Assembly (NCBI GenBank): GCA_028023455.1
Contig: JAQFVV010000150.1
Span: 3,042,997 to 3,106,996 of the forward strand
Source of the DNA: Epiperipatus broadwayi
Taxonomy: Eukaryota > Onychophora > Udeonychophora > Euonychophora > Peripatidae
Length of the DNA: 64,000 nucleotides
Direction: 5' to 3'
Numbering within the stretch: position 1 is the stretch's first letter; each line of letters opens with the position of its first letter. Under the pieces are notes generated by a model. It saw nothing but the letters and a program-made list of their open reading frames with translations. It was not told the DNA's origin and did no database searches. Both the position numbers and the translations under genes were made by a program. Positions 1 through 12,279 of the stretch are shown piece by piece.

Positions 1-1600
1 ATTAGGCTCTCAGCCTATTATTCTTATATAATCATTTATTTTAGTCACTGCCATAATCAAGCACTAGTATAACCACAATATCAGATGACTTTTCAACTTA
101 GATGTATTTTTAAAAATATTAATTAGCCAACATAACAAAAAAAAAGATTAAAAGCCTTGCATAATATAATTTGTAAAATAACTTTTTCCAAATGTGAACA
201 TATTTTTTATTAATCTTTATTATTTGATTTATTACCCAGATGATGCCAAACAACCAAAATATGATAGTTTTAATACTAAAACAAATAATTGCATTGTAGT
301 TGAATATTAAAAATAGTATCACACATACATATATTAAATTATCAAACATTATGTCTATGCTAAAGTTTGAGAAAGTGTTGTTGATGAAAAGTTTGGAAAT
401 GTGGACAGGAAGATGTAATATAGTGGGCAAAATCACCACAGCATAAAATAAGATATTACTGGACATCATCAAATAGAGTTACTAGAAACCAAAATAATTA
501 TATCATAGTTAGTAGAAAATAATGAAAGAATATACTGCAAAAATCAATGACTTTTGATTGCAAACATAAAGGTGAAAATACTTAGTAATAGAAAAAGAAA
601 TATTAAAGTAGAAACATAAATATGTGAATAAAGTGTAGACACTTGAAGGCTTTGATATGTATACTGCAATATAAGGATATAAAGTCTGTAGAAAAACAAA
701 ATAAGAGGGCAATGATTGATAGTTTTGAAATGAAGTATTATTGAAGAATGCTTGGAAGACTTTGGATGGTTATGAGAACTAATGAATGAACTTTGGTTAA
801 GGCAGATGAATACAAGACAACTATTGGAGGTGGTAAAGCAAAAAAAAATACACTAACTTAGATATGTGGTGTCACAGATACTGTAAAAAGGACATTACAA
901 CTGAAATGGTAAATAGATCAAAAAGAAAAAGAAGAAAATAAAGATTGTCACAGATGAATAACATTCCAGAATGGTGGATTAAGTAAACAGTATTGGATGA
1001 ATGGAGACAAGCAGATGAAAATATCATGGGAAATAGTTTATCTACATTCTCACCCATCATAAAAATGACAGATTAGATGAATGATAATGATGGTTAAATT
1101 CTAATTTTCTGGAGATTAGGATTATCAACTATTAATACTGTATTTTTAGTAGTTTTCTCTTTAGTTTTGTATTAAGTAGACAAACTTAATATATTTATGG
1201 TGTATTTTTTAATCAGTCATCAATTTCAAACAACAATCTCTAAATAAATGTATAAATGACTTTTCTATTATTTTAAAATGGGATTAGAAATTATTTTCTT
1301 AAACCCCAGATATAGACTTCCAAATTCATTAAAAATCAAATATGTTTATTAATTTTTTAAATTTTTTTGTGAGGTTTGTTTATTATTTTTAACCATAATA
1401 ATGGAATAGTTAGATATTTAGTGTTCTCATGAAATTTGAACACCAAAAATGGCTGAATTAAATACAATCCATAGCCCTTAATTTCTGTCATTGCACTAAA
1501 CCAGAAAGCCATTTTAACTATTATATTATTCTACTTAAGCTATGATCTTATAATATTAGAAATATTAGAAGGGTGGATCTGCACTATCTACAGCCTGCAC
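1..1600. other. AT-rich non-coding DNA, nothing recognised
   Basis: The open frames here (for example 119-472 and 509-712 on the minus strand) are rich in Phe, Ile, Leu, Tyr and Asn, as random AT-rich DNA would give. No domain, tRNA or clear repeat boundary is visible. Confidence 0.6.
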
Positions 1601-1639
1601 TTGAAATAATTTGAAGTAACTGTGGTAGTAATTACAAAT

Positions 1640-1815
1640 GTGAGCATATATGTGGAGATGGTAATCTGGACCAATTGATGAGTGCTGGTTTAGCATGAAA
1701 TACATATATTGGTGATTATTTATCTTTTCAACATGTGTATGATCAAGTGGGTTAGCAATATAAGATGACATTGAGAGTTGTGGGTCGTGTTAAAATCTGA
1801 GTTCGAATCCCGCAT
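1640..1815 (+). mobile_element. Family-1 hammerhead-bearing dispersed repeat
   Basis: This is one of at least four related copies in the window (others near 11.66-11.83, 46.35-46.58 and 53.02-53.18 kb). The order of parts is: a hammerhead-like core (about 1661-1719), a conserved stretch with TTATCTTTTCAACATGTGTA, a variable spacer, and a 3' end GAGTTCGAATCCCGC at about 1799-1813. That 3' end matches the B box of RNA polymerase III promoters (GGTTCGAATCC). The polymerase III reading is inference. The copies differ by many substitutions, so the family is old. It could be a SINE-like retrozyme or a fragment of a Penelope-like element. Confidence 0.6.
1661..1719 (+). ncRNA. Candidate type I hammerhead ribozyme (family 1)
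   Basis: Stem I is ACCAA (1670-1674) paired with UUGGU (1709-1713), followed after an internal loop by UAAU (1662-1665) with AUUA (1715-1718). The conserved box reads UUGAUGA (1675-1681), one change from CUGAUGA. Stem II (1682-1696) is GUGCU paired with AGCAU around a five-base loop. GAAA is at 1697-1700. A two-base-pair stem III with a CA loop then leads to the triplet AUA, so cleavage is predicted after 1708. The C-to-U change at the first core base should weaken or abolish activity. The family assignment rests on the closer match at 11,685. Confidence 0.6.
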
Positions 1816-1829
1816 ATATTACATATATA

Positions 1830-4800
1830 AATGCATGTATTAAGCCAGTACAATGCATTTACTAGTTAATATAAATTATCATAGACATCAGCAAATTAAG
1901 ATATTTTTTATTCACTGAATTCAATTAGGATACTGTTTTATTTTAGAAAATATTAATCTTTATGATTTGATTTCTGAGTTTGCTTAAAAAAAAAACTTTA
2001 ATAAAAATGTAAAACCATTTTGGTAAGAACGGGGTTATAATGTTAAAAAATGAATTTACTATTGTATCTTTTAGTAAAAGTGCCATTTTGAAATATGAAA
2101 TTTAGGTCTAAATTTTTTAAATATAAATAGTCATGAGATAATGGTTTAGGTGGTTCTTATTTGTCTTCATCATCATTTTCAACCGCTTCTCTAAGCTTAA
2201 TCCAGTTTCTCCAATTTTTAACCTCTCTTCTTCATATCAGCAAATGTATTTATTTCATCCATCCATCTCGCTTATGGAGTGAGCCGAATATTCTTGTCCG
2301 ATTCAGATTAAACCTCTATGAAGCGTTGATATTTCAGAACTAATTCTTAAACTTTTCAGATGTTTTTCTCATTGACTGAAATTTTTTAATGCCAATGGGT
2401 TCTTTGAATAATTTCATTGAAGAATGAAAATCCAGACGTCATATGATAATGCTGTTCCTAGTTATCAAAGATGATGATTGTCTGACATACTTTGACCAGT
2501 GTTCTACATGTAGAAATAAATCATAAATTTAAATAATCGCTTGGATTTAGAACTTTTCAGTTTGCTGAATGCAAATTCCTCAAATATTTTAGTTTATTAT
2601 CTCTAAAAACAACAACAAAAAAATCGGGGATGTTCGGGAATGCGCCCGAAGAGACAGAATTGGACTTTCAGTACAATATTCATTTTACGAATGCACCAAC
2701 GCACATAGGACGTTTTTCGTTTAATTTATCTTAAGAAAAAAAAAACTGTTTTTCAAAACAGATATATATGCTGATATTTTTAAATGAACGCTGATTTTTT
2801 ACTCACGCATACACACATATATAATTTTTATTTAAATATTTAAAGCTTTAGGTAAGTAAATTTTGTCACTAATTTTCTTTTTTAAGAATCGGAAAGTTAT
2901 AGATCGCTGTGTCAACACCTACGTTCACGCTATTGCATAAATGAATAATAAAAGATATTCTGCAGCACTTTACATTAATAAGAAATTATTTCTGCTACTT
3001 TTATCAGATAAATTTCATCTCTTATCAATATTATTTTTAAATTTAAAACGTAAGAACTAAATAAGTTATGCATTGGAAATTTAGAGAAGTAACATTAAAG
3101 TGCTTGAAAGTTATTTTGTAGAATGCGATACTTTTAAATAAGAAGGATTATTATAGTAAAAATACGGAATCACTTTAGCGTTAAATTTAGCCGTCGGCCG
3201 ATTCAAGATTCTTTTTAGAAGGCAAAACTAAAATAACGTTCGTAGACTATTTTCATAAATGTGTATATATGTGAAACAAAGAATTTTACTATAACAAGAT
3301 TATATGTGTTTTATATTGCTTGATCCTAATGTTATAGAGTCTATTTTTTGATCAATTTGAGTATGATTTTCATAGGAGATTATCTTCGAGATAGTGTAAG
3401 AAATGCTCTATGGATTGCTTCTATTGAAAAGATATAACTAAAAAATAGAATAAAATGAAGTTATAGTTAGATCGTATAGTGTTAAAGTCTTTTAGAAACG
3501 AAAGTTTTCTGGGGAAAAAGTTAAATGATGGCATGTCAAAATATCATGCAAACAGATTAATGAACTAGCTTGTTCTATATGTGGAAGTATTTGTGTATTA
3601 TGATTCGGTTTGTATAGTCATTGTGAAATGTATCTCTAATTTGTCTTTACTCATTGACAAATTGCTGCGTGTGTATATATATATGTGTATGTATATAAAA
3701 CTTTCATTTCATCATATATTCTAAATAAAGATATGTAAAACAAAATAAACTACTCCAAAATGCATTCCATATTAAATGAGTAATCTTCATTTAACCAAGT
3801 CACCATCCCATTCATCTTCATTACTTGTCTAGTATCTGTCAATATAATTTGATTCACAAGTGTCAAATTTCCTACACTCATATCTTGTTAACCATCCACC
3901 TTAAATAAATACAATAATGACTCTTACTAATCATTTACTAATCTAAAGATTATTATATCATTCCTATTCCCGACTAAATTTTAAACTTAAAGATTAATGT
4001 ACCTGTTTTATAATTAAACAGAAAAATATGGTAATATTAATACAATTTCATCCCTTTTGTTTTTATATATATTATCTTTTTATACATGACTAAAACTTCC
4101 AGTTTCAACATATATTCTTAAAAGAATATTGCAGCTCTCATCAGCTATTGAAAAATTAAAATAAGATAGGCAAATCAGATAAAAGTTTTAGATAAAATAT
4201 TTTTTATTATAAAATAATAATCATATTTTTGCAAGCACATTCCCGCACATATCATGAAGTTACAAGTTCGTCAATGATGATAGTTTAAAGTGTAGCTTTT
4301 GGATGTCCATAAGAGAAGCATTTTTTAATATTTACCTCAGTCTATTAAGGCTATAGACTTATTAAAAAAGATTATCAAAATTAGAAGTTAAAGGAAGAAA
4401 TCAATATAGATCAACGAATGACTCAGAATTTCATCTCAACTAGATTGAAGACGATCGTAAATATGACAAATGTACAATTATTTATTGCTAAAATAGTACT
4501 AACTATGATTGAAAGTAAACATACAAAATCCCCCCCCCCCTAAAAAAAAAAAAACCCAACCAAATAAACACAGCAAGATATTTTAATTCTATATATGTAC
4601 ATATGTGAATAATATATTTTAATGCTTAGTGATAATTTCAATTCGATAAAACATTGTAATCATTATTTTTATTATAATGGATTACATTATGAAATTATTG
4701 TATAATAAAAGGCATGAAAAGTCTACTTATAAATTTGAAAAGGCAGAAGATTAACACCTATCGCAATTACTATATCTACGTCCATATATATATATATTCA

Positions 4801-5245
4801 AACGTCATAACAATATCTATCTGGTGAAATGAATATTTATAATTTATAATGATAGATACAATTCAGGATTCTTAAATAAACTGATTTTTATCATGTAAAT
4901 ATATTTAGGTATCTGTGCCATTCTTATTCAACTAATCCCATTCTAAATGCATCCCTGAACAGTTTGCTCTCGATTCTGGAAAATTTTATCCTGAGTTGTG
5001 TAAAATTGGGATGATGATTGTTTGAATATATAATATATCCATAGATATTCTTTTGTAATAAAAGTAGTATTTAAAATAGGATGGTGTAGTTCAAACCTTA
5101 TATAAAAATACTTGTGGATAAGGGTTAAATACAATTCTCCGGAAAATAGTTTGTGATGATCAGACAAAAACTACTATCGTCAATATCGATAATAATTAAA
5201 AGTAATTAAACTTATCTTTTTATTATCATATCGTTTACTATCTTA
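1830..5245. other. AT-rich non-coding DNA with homopolymer runs
   Basis: No protein domain or RNA gene is recognised. There is a run of ten C followed by A-rich sequence at about 4531-4556 and short TA runs near 3675 and 4785. No element boundaries are visible. Confidence 0.55.
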
Positions 5246-5263
5246 AAAAAAATAGCGACATCT

Positions 5264-5370
5264 TGCGTTGTTAGCCGAGAGGTATCGCAGCCGCCATACA
5301 AGCAAGTAGTAGGTTGCAGACGGGTGTGGGTTCGCGTCCCGGCAGATGCTATGACATATGAAAAAAAAAA
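5264..5370 (+). mobile_element. tRNA-derived SINE copy A with target-site duplication
   Basis: A short tRNA-like SINE. An A-box-like stretch, TAGCCGAGAGGTATCGCAG, is at about 5271. A B box, GGGTTCGCGTCCCGG, is at about 5328-5342. The 3' part GATGCTATGACATATG is followed by about ten A. The sequence AATAGCGAC occurs just upstream (5251-5259) and again straight after the poly(A) tail (about 5370-5378). This target-site duplication supports LINE-mediated retrotransposition. Related copies lie at 15,068 and 19,098. The A box resembles Leu/Ser tRNAs and the anticodon region CCATACAAGC resembles a Val-type loop, so the parent tRNA is uncertain. Confidence 0.8.
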
Positions 5371-5379
5371 ATAGCGACG

Positions 5380-7010
5380 AAAAGGATGACTCATAACATT
5401 ACACGAACTGATTTAACACATACACATATATATGAATTTATTCATTCATCTGTATGTGTCATCAATATATGTGTGGTCTAATTTGAGCTAATCTTTAAAG
5501 CAATATAAGTTTTTAAATAACAACAATTTTTATATATAATAATTGTAAAATATTAAGGATTTTAAACTTCTCCCTCGATAATTTAATATACAAATTTATA
5601 GCTTCTCGTTCAAGTGTTCATACGCTTTTTAATTTGTATATATATAATAATTAGAAAAAATAAAAGAATTCATAATTAAATTAATTAAAATTCAAAAAGT
5701 TGGTTATATTTAATTTTTAATTTAAATTTTAAAATTTTTGAAAGTTGAAGTTTTAATATGTTATTATTGATTTGAGAAAGAATCTAATTATACGAGTATT
5801 AGTAGTTAGAAATAATAGTGTCTTGGATTTATTTTATAATTATTTCGCATCTTGCTTTTTTAATTCTGTAATTTTTTTTTCAGAATGTACGCTGAAGACG
5901 GTTAATAAAGGTCACAAAACTTAATTATGATAGAAACTATAAATTTTTTCATTCAAAGAGAAAAAAGTAATATATCTGTTTTATAACTAATTTATGATTA
6001 TAAATATATAATGAAATAATATGGATCAAGATTGTATATCTAGAGGAGTGATATTCTTGTCACACACTCATTGTGCCATTTGCAATAGTATAGATGAGGA
6101 TGTATAATAGAAGTGATGTTAATCGTCATCTTCCAATCCAAATGAATATTTAATTGTCACCTATACAACAAAATAGCCATCAATAAAGGCATTCTTGTTG
6201 TTCTCAACATAGACAACGATCAAACAATCAATATTTGGAAATACATAATATAAGCAATATATAAGTGATAAACGTATTGCTTCATCAGAAATAATCAGCA
6301 AGAGTCATCAATTATTTTTTGCGCTTGGAATTTAAAAAGCACTCTATAAAATCTAGGTTAGGGATATTATGAAAGATATGAATATTTCAACTCCCTGCAC
6401 ATACATAAGTGCTAAAAATAACTATAACACTAATTCTACATAAAAAATTCTGGATATTATATCAATATTGATCATCATTAATGCTTTGGACCATCTGGTA
6501 CTTTAAGTATAGTAGCCACTAATAAACTAGTTATCTTGATAAAATCTATAAAGTGAATGGATTTTACTTTCAAAAAGAATTTTATTATTGCTATAAAAAT
6601 TATTACATTTACTCTTTTGAGTCATTTTGCATATATATGTTTATATTGTGAGTAAAAAAAGATAATATGGTTATATACATATGGGGAACAGGAAGAAGGG
6701 AATAGTTGGCCAGTGTTTTTTTTTTTAATAATACAAATTAATTTCATTAAAAAAGTCTCTGAGTGTTTTATGTAGACCATTTGGAACAATTGATTTTTTG
6801 GTATTTTGTTGTTCAAGAAGGTCAGCAGTCTTAACAAAATGATCTCTATTTCCTATGTGGTTTGAAGAGAAAGGTTCAGTTCCTTCCATGAATAATTATA
6901 GGGATGTTAGGATGCTGTGGATTTTGAATAGTCTCCAAATATTCTCATAAAGAAACTTTGTTGATATAATTTCATCTTTTTTTTTAATCTTGTTTAAAGT
7001 ACTGATGAAT
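5380..7010. other. AT-rich non-coding DNA
   Basis: No recognisable coding or RNA feature. The minus-strand frame at 6622-6837 lies just downstream, in element sense, of the LINE remnant at 7015-7576. It may be part of that element's tail, but I see no domain in it. Confidence 0.5.
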
Positions 7011-7014
7011 ATTG

Positions 7015-7576
7015 TCATTGCATTCGTGGTGGGATATTGAAGGTGATTTTGCATCTAGTTATCCACAGTGAGTATATAATAAAAGTCGATATTCTTATGT
7101 GAATGAAGTTTTGGTCTTTCATGCAATCTTTAATAGACAGCATCTTATAAAAGTCCATTGAGGTATTTTGGGCTATCATTAGCCGTACAGATGTCAAGCC
7201 AGTAGAGGATAGAATCATATGCTCAAAGGTTTCTTCCTCTCTATTACAGACAGGACAGCAAGGATCTATGTTTTTTATAAATCTTCTGTAATGGAGGAAA
7301 TAGTTTGTTGGAACTGCATTCAAGTTAGCCTTGATTAAAAAATCCAAGAACTTTGGCTCCATCCATAAGAATTTGAATAGTGTAGTAATTTTTTGATTTG
7401 TTACTCCAAGTTTTGGTCTTAATTGTGAAGGTTGAGGGTTCATTAATGAGTGGGCGGTCCATATGGAGATTTTGGTAAGAAAGCACTCGGAGGAGTTGCC
7501 ATTGAATTTGTAAATGGATTTTAAAGATGAATTTTGTGAGTTTAGTGTCATCTAAATAGACACACACATATAACAC
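7015..7576 (-). pseudogene. LINE ORF2 C-terminal remnant with CCHC-like zinc-binding domain
   Basis: The frame of about 178 codons resembles the C-terminal zinc-binding region that follows reverse transcriptase in many non-LTR retrotransposons. Visible are PTNYFLHYRRF, then CCPVCNREEETFEHMILS. This gives Cys-x2-Cys followed by the Glu-x2-His spacing of that domain, but a Ser stands where the last Cys is expected. A second frame over the same DNA (7325-7576) is a shadow, or marks a frameshift near 7,550. No reverse transcriptase motif is found upstream, so the copy is 5'-truncated and decayed. It differs in sequence from the LINE at 19.7-20.8 kb. Confidence 0.65.
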
Positions 7577-8996
7577 AAATATTGTTATTGTTTAAAGATA
7601 GCTTTAGGATTGCAAGTATCCTCGAAATAGTGACTGTAATCAAGATAAATATCTGTATATAAAAAAATACGCTCACTGGAATAATTTAAAATTAAAGATT
7701 AATAAATTAATTGATTGGGAAAAAATAAAATTAAAAATCTGTTAAATTCTTTATAATTCTAATATTCACGGCTTTCAAATATCTCAAAATATTTCAATGA
7801 ATTAGAAACTTAATCAAATTTAGAAAGATATATAAATACTTTACACAACATTTATACTTCATACACAGACATGCATACATGTAAAACAAAATCGTCCGCT
7901 AATTATTACTAAGCTAATAAAGATTATTCTATTTCAATAATACATAGTGAATGGATTTAGTTTGAGCATGTGAATATATTAACACACACACTGCATTTAT
8001 TATAATATATTTCAAATTTTGATAATAACTTAAGTAAACCACATACCAATAATATTCTTCTTTAATCAAATGTTCTGGATAGAGATTTTAAATATTTTCT
8101 CCTACCACATTTATCAATTAAGAGCTTGTTTGAGCTATTAGTATGCCCTCTATATTACATATTTGTAAATACAAGCTCATAAAAGTAATGTCATGCTATA
8201 TATGACTTGCTTTATTGATTATTCTTTAATCATATACATATCATTAAATGATCACCAAATATATAATAAGCATAAACCCATGAGCTTGTTTCAAAGTAAA
8301 ATAAAGCACTCCAGTTTCTAATTAGTTTTGTCCTAAACAATTTTCTACATTTAAAACATTAATTAAACAAAAGTCCTTTTTTTCTGATGAAAGTTCTCTC
8401 AGAAGTTTTTCTTTAAAAATCGCTCTTAACAGTAGACAATATATTTGACTTGAAATTCTTTTGGTTCTTATTTTTGTTCTCTAAAAGTTTTACTAAATTT
8501 ATTTCCATCAATTAATTTCTTTAATTTTATTCAATAGTTGTTTATTTACTTAAATCAGTATAAGTTAAATATTTTTCATTTAAACACTAAATTGAAATAG
8601 ATTTTTATTAATTACAAAGTTGAGTTTTAAAAATAATTTCATTTTTAATATATATAATGCTTACTAGTTAATTTTTTTTCTGCCTCCTATATTGGTACAA
8701 TGGATATCATGCATATAGAATACATATAAATATAGCTAACAAATAGATTTGTTTCATCTGTGCATCTACACTTATATATAAAGTAGCATATATATTTGAC
8801 ATAGCACAGGAGTCTCAAGCTTCCAGAATATGCATATATAAAGTAATCATTGGCTATCCTTAGCTCCATTTAGCTTCCACAATTTGATGGACCGCAGCCA
8901 GGTTAGTGGTCTATTCATATATTTGGACTATGAATCACAGAAAGTCATGTCTCCTACTTCTCGCAAAGTTTAAATTTGTCCATCATGGAGTTTAGA

Positions 8997-9055
8997 AGCA
9001 ATTTTATTTTCTACACTCACATTCTTGAGGTTACAGCCATAGTAAATATTATTTA
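8997..9055 (-). repeat. Family-3 repeat fragment
   Basis: Reading the minus strand gives ATTTACTATGGCTGTAACCT and onward to GAATGTGAGTGT. This matches the 5' part of the family-3 copy at 10,253 (ATTTACTAAGGCTGTAACCT, then GGAATGTGCACA). It stops before the conserved GGGACCTCTAC block. Confidence 0.6.
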
Positions 9056-10252
9056 CGTAATCAATGTGGTTTAAATAAATCTATAATTAAAAGCTGTTTT
9101 GTAATCTCTTTACATTTTCACTCACTGTAATTACTAATCATAATCTAAATCCCGTATTTGTACTATGCAGTGAAATTTGAAAATAAGTGAATTAGAGTAA
9201 AATATTTTCCACCTTGAATAATAATAAAAAAAACAATATTAATTACATCATTCTGTTTTTTAAATTATATTTGTTAAAACTAATTAATTAAAATAATTTC
9301 TTAATGCTTTAACTAAAAACAGATTATGTGCAATTAATATATGTTATACAGGAAATTTTAGATTTATTCAAAAATGTTTTTTCTTTGGTCACATTAGCAA
9401 AGAGTCAAAATTATTTGCACTAAATAGAGATTTTATGTTATTTGATTTTAAATAATTTACAGTTATAAATATCAAAAAATGTTATTACTTAATATTCAAA
9501 TTATTCCTGACTATATATTTTAAATAAATATACACAGCAAATTCTGTCTGTGTTCATTTATGTATTTTTATGTGTTATTATGCACACATACATTAGACTG
9601 CATGCCATGAGACCATGAAGTATCATTATTTCTCCTTTTGAAAGAAAAGAACAGAGAAATGAAACACACTCCTAACAATAAACATTATTCATACATACCT
9701 TCATGCGTAAAATGAAGGTCATATACCATATTATTCACTCTACTCTTTTTCCAGATTTGACTCGAATTTCAACAATTAAGAAGAATAAATAGAAACGTAC
9801 AAACCTAAGTTGGATAAAGAATCCAACTATCAATCAATGAGTACACAAGGCAGTATGCACATCTAATATAAACAATATAAGCAATTTATAACCTTGAATA
9901 TAAAATCTTTGAAATCTGAAGCTTTACTATTGGGGGATTTTTGAAACTTAAAAATTTGAAATTTATGCTTTGTTCCTTTGAGTCTTAGAACCTGTGATCT
10001 TATGATGCAGGACTTTGTTAACTTCCCATGAAAAGCAATTAGAAATATAAAAACTAGTGCTTGAAATAGAAATATTTCCTGTAATTGCATGACAAGATTG
10101 CATGCTCAAATCAATGACAAAATCCTCCATTCATCACCGAGCATTGAAAATTCAACTAAACAAACTCCAACAGACAAAAGCTTCATCCAATCTACAAAAA
10201 TATCTTTTTTGTTTCTATTTTAAATATGTATTTATAAATTTATTCTGATTAT

Positions 10253-10345
10253 TTAAGTAATATTTACTAAGGCTGTAACCTCAGGAATGTGCACATAAAA
10301 ATGCTAGGGACCTCTACAGGTCTTAACCACAAGCTTACGTTTTGG
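10253..10345 (+). repeat. Family-3 dispersed repeat
   Basis: Shared blocks are GGCTGTAACCTCAGGAATGT, TAGGGACCTCTACAGGTCTT and AACCACAAGCTTA, followed by TTTTGGAAGAAAAT. The same blocks recur at 17.9-18.05 kb (as a palindrome), 32.88 kb and, degenerate, 38.58 kb. The class is unknown. No open frame or tRNA promoter box is visible. It looks like a short non-autonomous element. Confidence 0.65.
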
Positions 10346-11449
10346 AAGAAAATATGTATATGTTACATCACCATTATTTGTTATAGTCCATAAATCAATT
10401 ATCACATTTTATTATCATATATTTCATAATAATTAACAATTTTGCATAAAAGTACAGAATTTTGTTTCTCAGGTGTAAAACTATATTTAAGTTCCGTGAT
10501 ATGTGATCATTTTATAGTACTGACCAACAGAACTTCATCATCATCAGACTTACAATTGGGTGGCCATTTGTAGTGGTATAAATGTGGTGTATAGCAATAT
10601 CCAGAGATATTTTTTTTCTTTGGTTACATTAAAATATTTTTCACTTTTGTCAAAATCATAAAAGTCAAAATTACTCGCACTAAAGAGAGATTTTTATATA
10701 TATTTGATTTTAAATAATTTACAATACTTTAAAAATATCTTAAAAATATTACTACTCAATATTTAAGATTATTTCAGATTATATATTTTAAATAAATGTA
10801 TACTGTAAATTTGTCAGTGTTCATTTTTCCTTTTTCTTTTATACTTTATATGTATATACATACATACACATGCTGCTGTGTGCCATAAGACCATTTTATT
10901 TCAAAATATATGTACATATATTGTGAAAACAATTATCACAAATTCCATTTCAATTATATACTGTTAACAGCCCATATGCCAATTTATGTTTGTGAATAAA
11001 GCAGAGATCAGTAAACACATTTTTGACAACTGATGATGATGCGAAATCCAGTTTTCCATATTTTCATGGTATACAATTCCAATACTCCATATTTTAGAAT
11101 ATCAGATTTTTATATGTATAACAAAAGAGTTGGATAACGAAATCCAGCTTTTGTTTTTTAAAAAACACAATGTTAATCACTGTGAGAGGATTCGACTATC
11201 ATATCTTTGATAGATCTGCCGATATTACCTTTCTCTTTTATGAAGTAACACACAAATACACACACACATATAATGTTTTACATAATATACAATGAATTTT
11301 CGACAATAAAATTTATTTTCAATGCAGAACTATAATTTTGATGTAAGAGTAGCAATATAACATTTACAATTATCCTAAAATAAATTAAATAAATATATCT
11401 GGTATTAAATATTTAAATACAAGTATCTTGCTATACTGAACTTAATGTA

Positions 11450-11830
11450 ATTAGAAGGGATTTGAACTCAGACTTTCAAGTTCCCTAATATATTCCTATA
11501 TTTTATATAACTGACATAAGGGCTTTGAGCATTCTATCGTCAGATTTTTAATGATATGGATGTCTGAAGAGCAGGAAGATGGAGAAGATTGAAGCTCGTT
11601 CATTAAAGTTTAAAGATTTGCTATCTTAATATAACCTGAACACTGATTATATATATATGTGTGGGAGATAATGACCTGGAATAACTGATGAGTGCTGATT
11701 CAGCACGAAATACATATATTGGAGATCCTTTATCTTTTTTATGTATATGTTGTCATGTGTATCAGTTATATAATATGGAGGGATAGATGTAAGAAGCTTG
11801 AAAGTCTGAGTTCAAATTCATTCTAATATC
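11450..11830 (+). mobile_element. Family-1 hammerhead repeat with inverted arms
   Basis: The right part (about 11,655-11,830) repeats the family-1 order: hammerhead, TTTATCTTTTT, a spacer and a degenerate B box (GAGTTCAAATTCATTC). The left part (about 11,452-11,520) is an inverted copy of the 3' end, reading GGGATTTGAACTCAGACTTT on the plus strand. The whole therefore forms a fold-back with the ribozyme between the arms. The copy at 46.35-46.58 kb has the same arrangement in more compact form. Confidence 0.6.
11681..11723 (+). ncRNA. Candidate hammerhead ribozyme, best family-1 core
   Basis: The core is canonical. CUGAUGA lies at 11,685-11,691. Stem II is GUGCUG (11,692-11,697) paired perfectly with CAGCAC (11,701-11,706) around AUU. 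GAAA is at 11,707-11,710. The minimal stem III UA-CA-UA and the triplet AUA put the cleavage site after 11,718. Stem I is damaged: AUAA lies opposite UUGG, where the copy at 1.67 kb has CCAA. All core bases known to be invariant in hammerheads are present, but the weak stem I may limit activity. Confidence 0.72.
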
Positions 11831-12059
11831 TGATATTAGTAACTGAAAACCTACACCACATATATTTCTTTGCTCCACCAATTATTAGGTGAATAGGAAT
11901 AGCTACATATGCTATGCAATTCCCTTTTTTATCTAACTAAAATGTGCTAGACCTGTTTTCAAAACTTTAATCAACGTTTAATTAAACAGACAATTACATA
12001 ATAATAAAATAAAACATAAAATTATATATATGTTAATGTAATGCTCATTAGCACAACCT

Positions 12060-12275
12060 ATTGTCTAATAAATTACTTAAATTTAGAAAATCACTCCAAA
12101 CAGTTGTAGCACCCAGTGCAAGTCTAGTAATCAATGGATTCTAGAAGATTTGTGCATTAAAAATTTCTGTCAATGCCTATTTATCCAATATATCCAGACT
12201 TCTATTTTGTTTTAACAACTTCTGTAGGTGTAAGAAATAGTGATCACGTGATATTTTAGGGGTTTACATTATTTA
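12060..12275 (-). repeat. Diverged family-2 repeat, inverted monomer
   Basis: The plus strand has CACCCAGTGCAAGTCTAGTA, AATCAATGGATT, TTGTGCAT and CCAATATATCCAGAC. These match, in the reverse sense, the family-2 monomer downstream of its ribozyme. GTGATCACGTGATATTTTA at 12,240 resembles the outer arm of the 50.8-kb copy. The CUGAUGA half of the ribozyme is missing, so only the 3' stem-I side remains. Confidence 0.5.
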
Positions 12276-12279
12276 ACAA

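Larger units (their letters stand above)
7580..11440. other. AT-rich non-coding DNA with family-3 repeat fragments
   Basis: No gene is recognised. The stretch contains a minus-strand fragment of the family-3 repeat at about 8,997-9,055 and a longer plus-strand copy at 10,253-10,345. The remainder, including the minus-strand frames at 8687 and 9863, shows no domain. Confidence 0.5.

Noticed and set aside
119-472. 117-codon hydrophobic minus-strand frame
   Set aside because: Composition is that of translated AT-rich DNA. The apparent membrane segments come from TTT/ATT/TTA codons.
2161-2343. 60-codon plus-strand frame with a Ser-rich start
   Set aside because: Short, no domain, and its start is not supported by any signal.
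5268-5345. Possible functional tRNA gene
   Set aside because: It has a poly(A) tail, a flanking duplication of AATAGCGAC and two diverged relatives, and the acceptor ends do not pair well. It is a SINE.
11032-11058. CTGATGATGATGCGAAATCC as a possible hammerhead
   Set aside because: CUGAUGA and GAAA are present, but the bases between them cannot form stem II and no matching stem I strand with an NUH triplet follows.
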